Of a stretch of 64,000 bases of DNA, positions 63,095 to 64,000 are shown in pieces. The stretch spans positions 9,091,411-9,155,410 of the forward strand of contig NC_087073.1 in NCBI RefSeq assembly GCF_026151205.1, read 5' to 3'. The notes beneath the pieces were generated by a model, which saw only the letters and a program-made list of their open reading frames with translations, ran no database searches and was not told where the DNA came from. Position 1 is the stretch's first letter. Every line of letters begins with the position of its first letter. This DNA comes from Bolinopsis microptera (lineage: Eukaryota; Ctenophora; Tentaculata; Lobata; Bolinopsidae). Both the position numbers and the translations under genes were made by a program.

Positions 63095-64000
63095 CTGTAT
63101 TTGTGGTATGAGTATGACAGTAACACACAAAGATGGGGCAAAATTAATACTTCAAGGTCTATAACTATAATTTAGATTGAGCTTACTAATAAAATAATTC
63201 CTAAACACAAAATGGTACCCATGAAATAATTCTTTCTAAAGTTCTAAGATATCATTAAAGATATTATCTTCATTGACTTTTATAGTGAGAAATCCACCAA
63301 ATAATTATTTACCACACGGAGGCTTCATCTCTAGATGTTCATCACCGTGCAGTTAATGTTACTCACTTGTTATCAATATCTACATATTAGAGTTACAAGA
63401 GTGGAAAGCTTTACATTCTGCAGGCTCCAAAGGTAAATCAATAATGATATGTTAAATGTTTTCATTTAGCAGTATTTAATTTTAGACTATAAATACTCGT
63501 TCTTCATTCGTAGAACTAAATATAGTTGAAACAAGTCACAACCCCTTTTCATGCCAAGAGAGGCATACAACGTGTAGCAATAGATATAGATATAGAGTGC
63601 ACGCGTCTCCGACGTGATTCGAGAGACATCAGACAATGCTTGTAGAGTTGTGGTTCCAGGATGACAAAGTGATAGACTATATTGCGTTGATTCTTTGGCA
63701 AATGTGATCGGGTTGGAGTCATTTCTACAAGAAGTTCTACAAGCTTGAATTCTACCGAATTCAGAATTAGAACAACTACAAGCAATTCTGAAAGGCAATA
63801 GATGGTTATGGTGATCTTGCAGAAGTTGAATGTTGAACTTGAATAAATGAATACGTGACTCGAACTTTAACTTTTCATTAGTGATACCGACGCTACTGGA
63901 CCTTTGACCGTGTCGAAATGTTTTCGTTCTATTTTATCTTAGTTCCCAAACATATGGCTATGCAAATTTGGGCGATGAAAAATCTCGGCAGCCCTCTCGT
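63095..64000. other. Possible further exons, unresolved
   Basis: A good - strand acceptor (TTGCCTTTCAG, about 63787) precedes two competing open frames to about 63600, one Cys-rich (CSCSNSEFGR, CRTSCRND). I cannot choose between them or link them to the exons downstream. Nothing else is recognised. Confidence 0.3.

Noticed and set aside
62581-63130. Weak resemblance of - strand frames to TMEM231 (DxNxDG and YGGQQSHFYIS)
   Set aside because: The pieces do not splice together in a consistent phase, and the alignment was only a few scattered residues.

Overview
This window reads as intron-rich, AT-rich nuclear DNA of an invertebrate animal. The evidence is GT-AG introns that join coding exons in frame, animal-specific families (a semaphorin, FAIM, a PARP12/PARP13-type CCCH-WWE-PARP protein), a tRNA-derived SINE, a LINE relic, Tc1/mariner-like debris, MITE-like elements and a TTAGGG-type tract. 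I cannot name the species. A cnidarian or other invertebrate is possible, but nothing here decides it.

Layout. Bases 1-180 hold the proline-rich last coding exon of an unidentified + strand gene, which converges on FAIM. FAIM (- strand, 7726 to 1585, five exons) encodes a complete 185-residue protein. Its 4.5 kb third intron contains, on the same strand, an intronless 619-codon PARP12/ZC3HAV1-like gene (5459 to 3600) and a small TIR-flanked TTAGGG element. A dimeric 365-bp tandem satellite abuts FAIM exon 1. It is followed by a tRNA-SINE, a local duplication and a two-exon retinol-dehydrogenase-like SDR gene (- strand, 11642 to 10551). Bases 12.1-16.8 kb are repeat-rich, with a broken transposase, a MITE and dispersed GC-rich modules.

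From 17281 to 59123 a single + strand semaphorin gene dominates. It has a signal-peptide exon, a 26 kb first intron, nine sema-domain exons, a shared sema/PSI exon, a short linker exon, two Pro/Thr-rich stalk exons and two alternative last exons. One last exon ends in a tail-less hydrophobic segment that could be a GPI signal. The other has a membrane span plus a cytoplasmic tail of about 50 residues. The introns carry SINE, LINE, satellite-like and MITE insertions, two very long inverted repeats, a small antisense ORF and clusters of CRE (TGACGTCA) and E-box (CACGTG) motifs.

The last 4.9 kb holds the 3' end of an unidentified convergent - strand gene. It has four in-frame exons, a possible EF-hand-like DxNxDG loop and an Arg/Ser-rich tail.

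The genes do not form a pathway. FAIM (cell survival and proteostasis), a PARP12/13-like protein (RNA binding, innate or stress response), an SDR (NAD(P)-dependent carbonyl/retinoid metabolism) and a semaphorin (guidance ligand) are ordinary neighbours. The features most worth following are the alternative membrane-anchor exons of the semaphorin, the nested PARP gene with an altered catalytic triad, the SDR lacking its catalytic lysine, and the unusual repeats.
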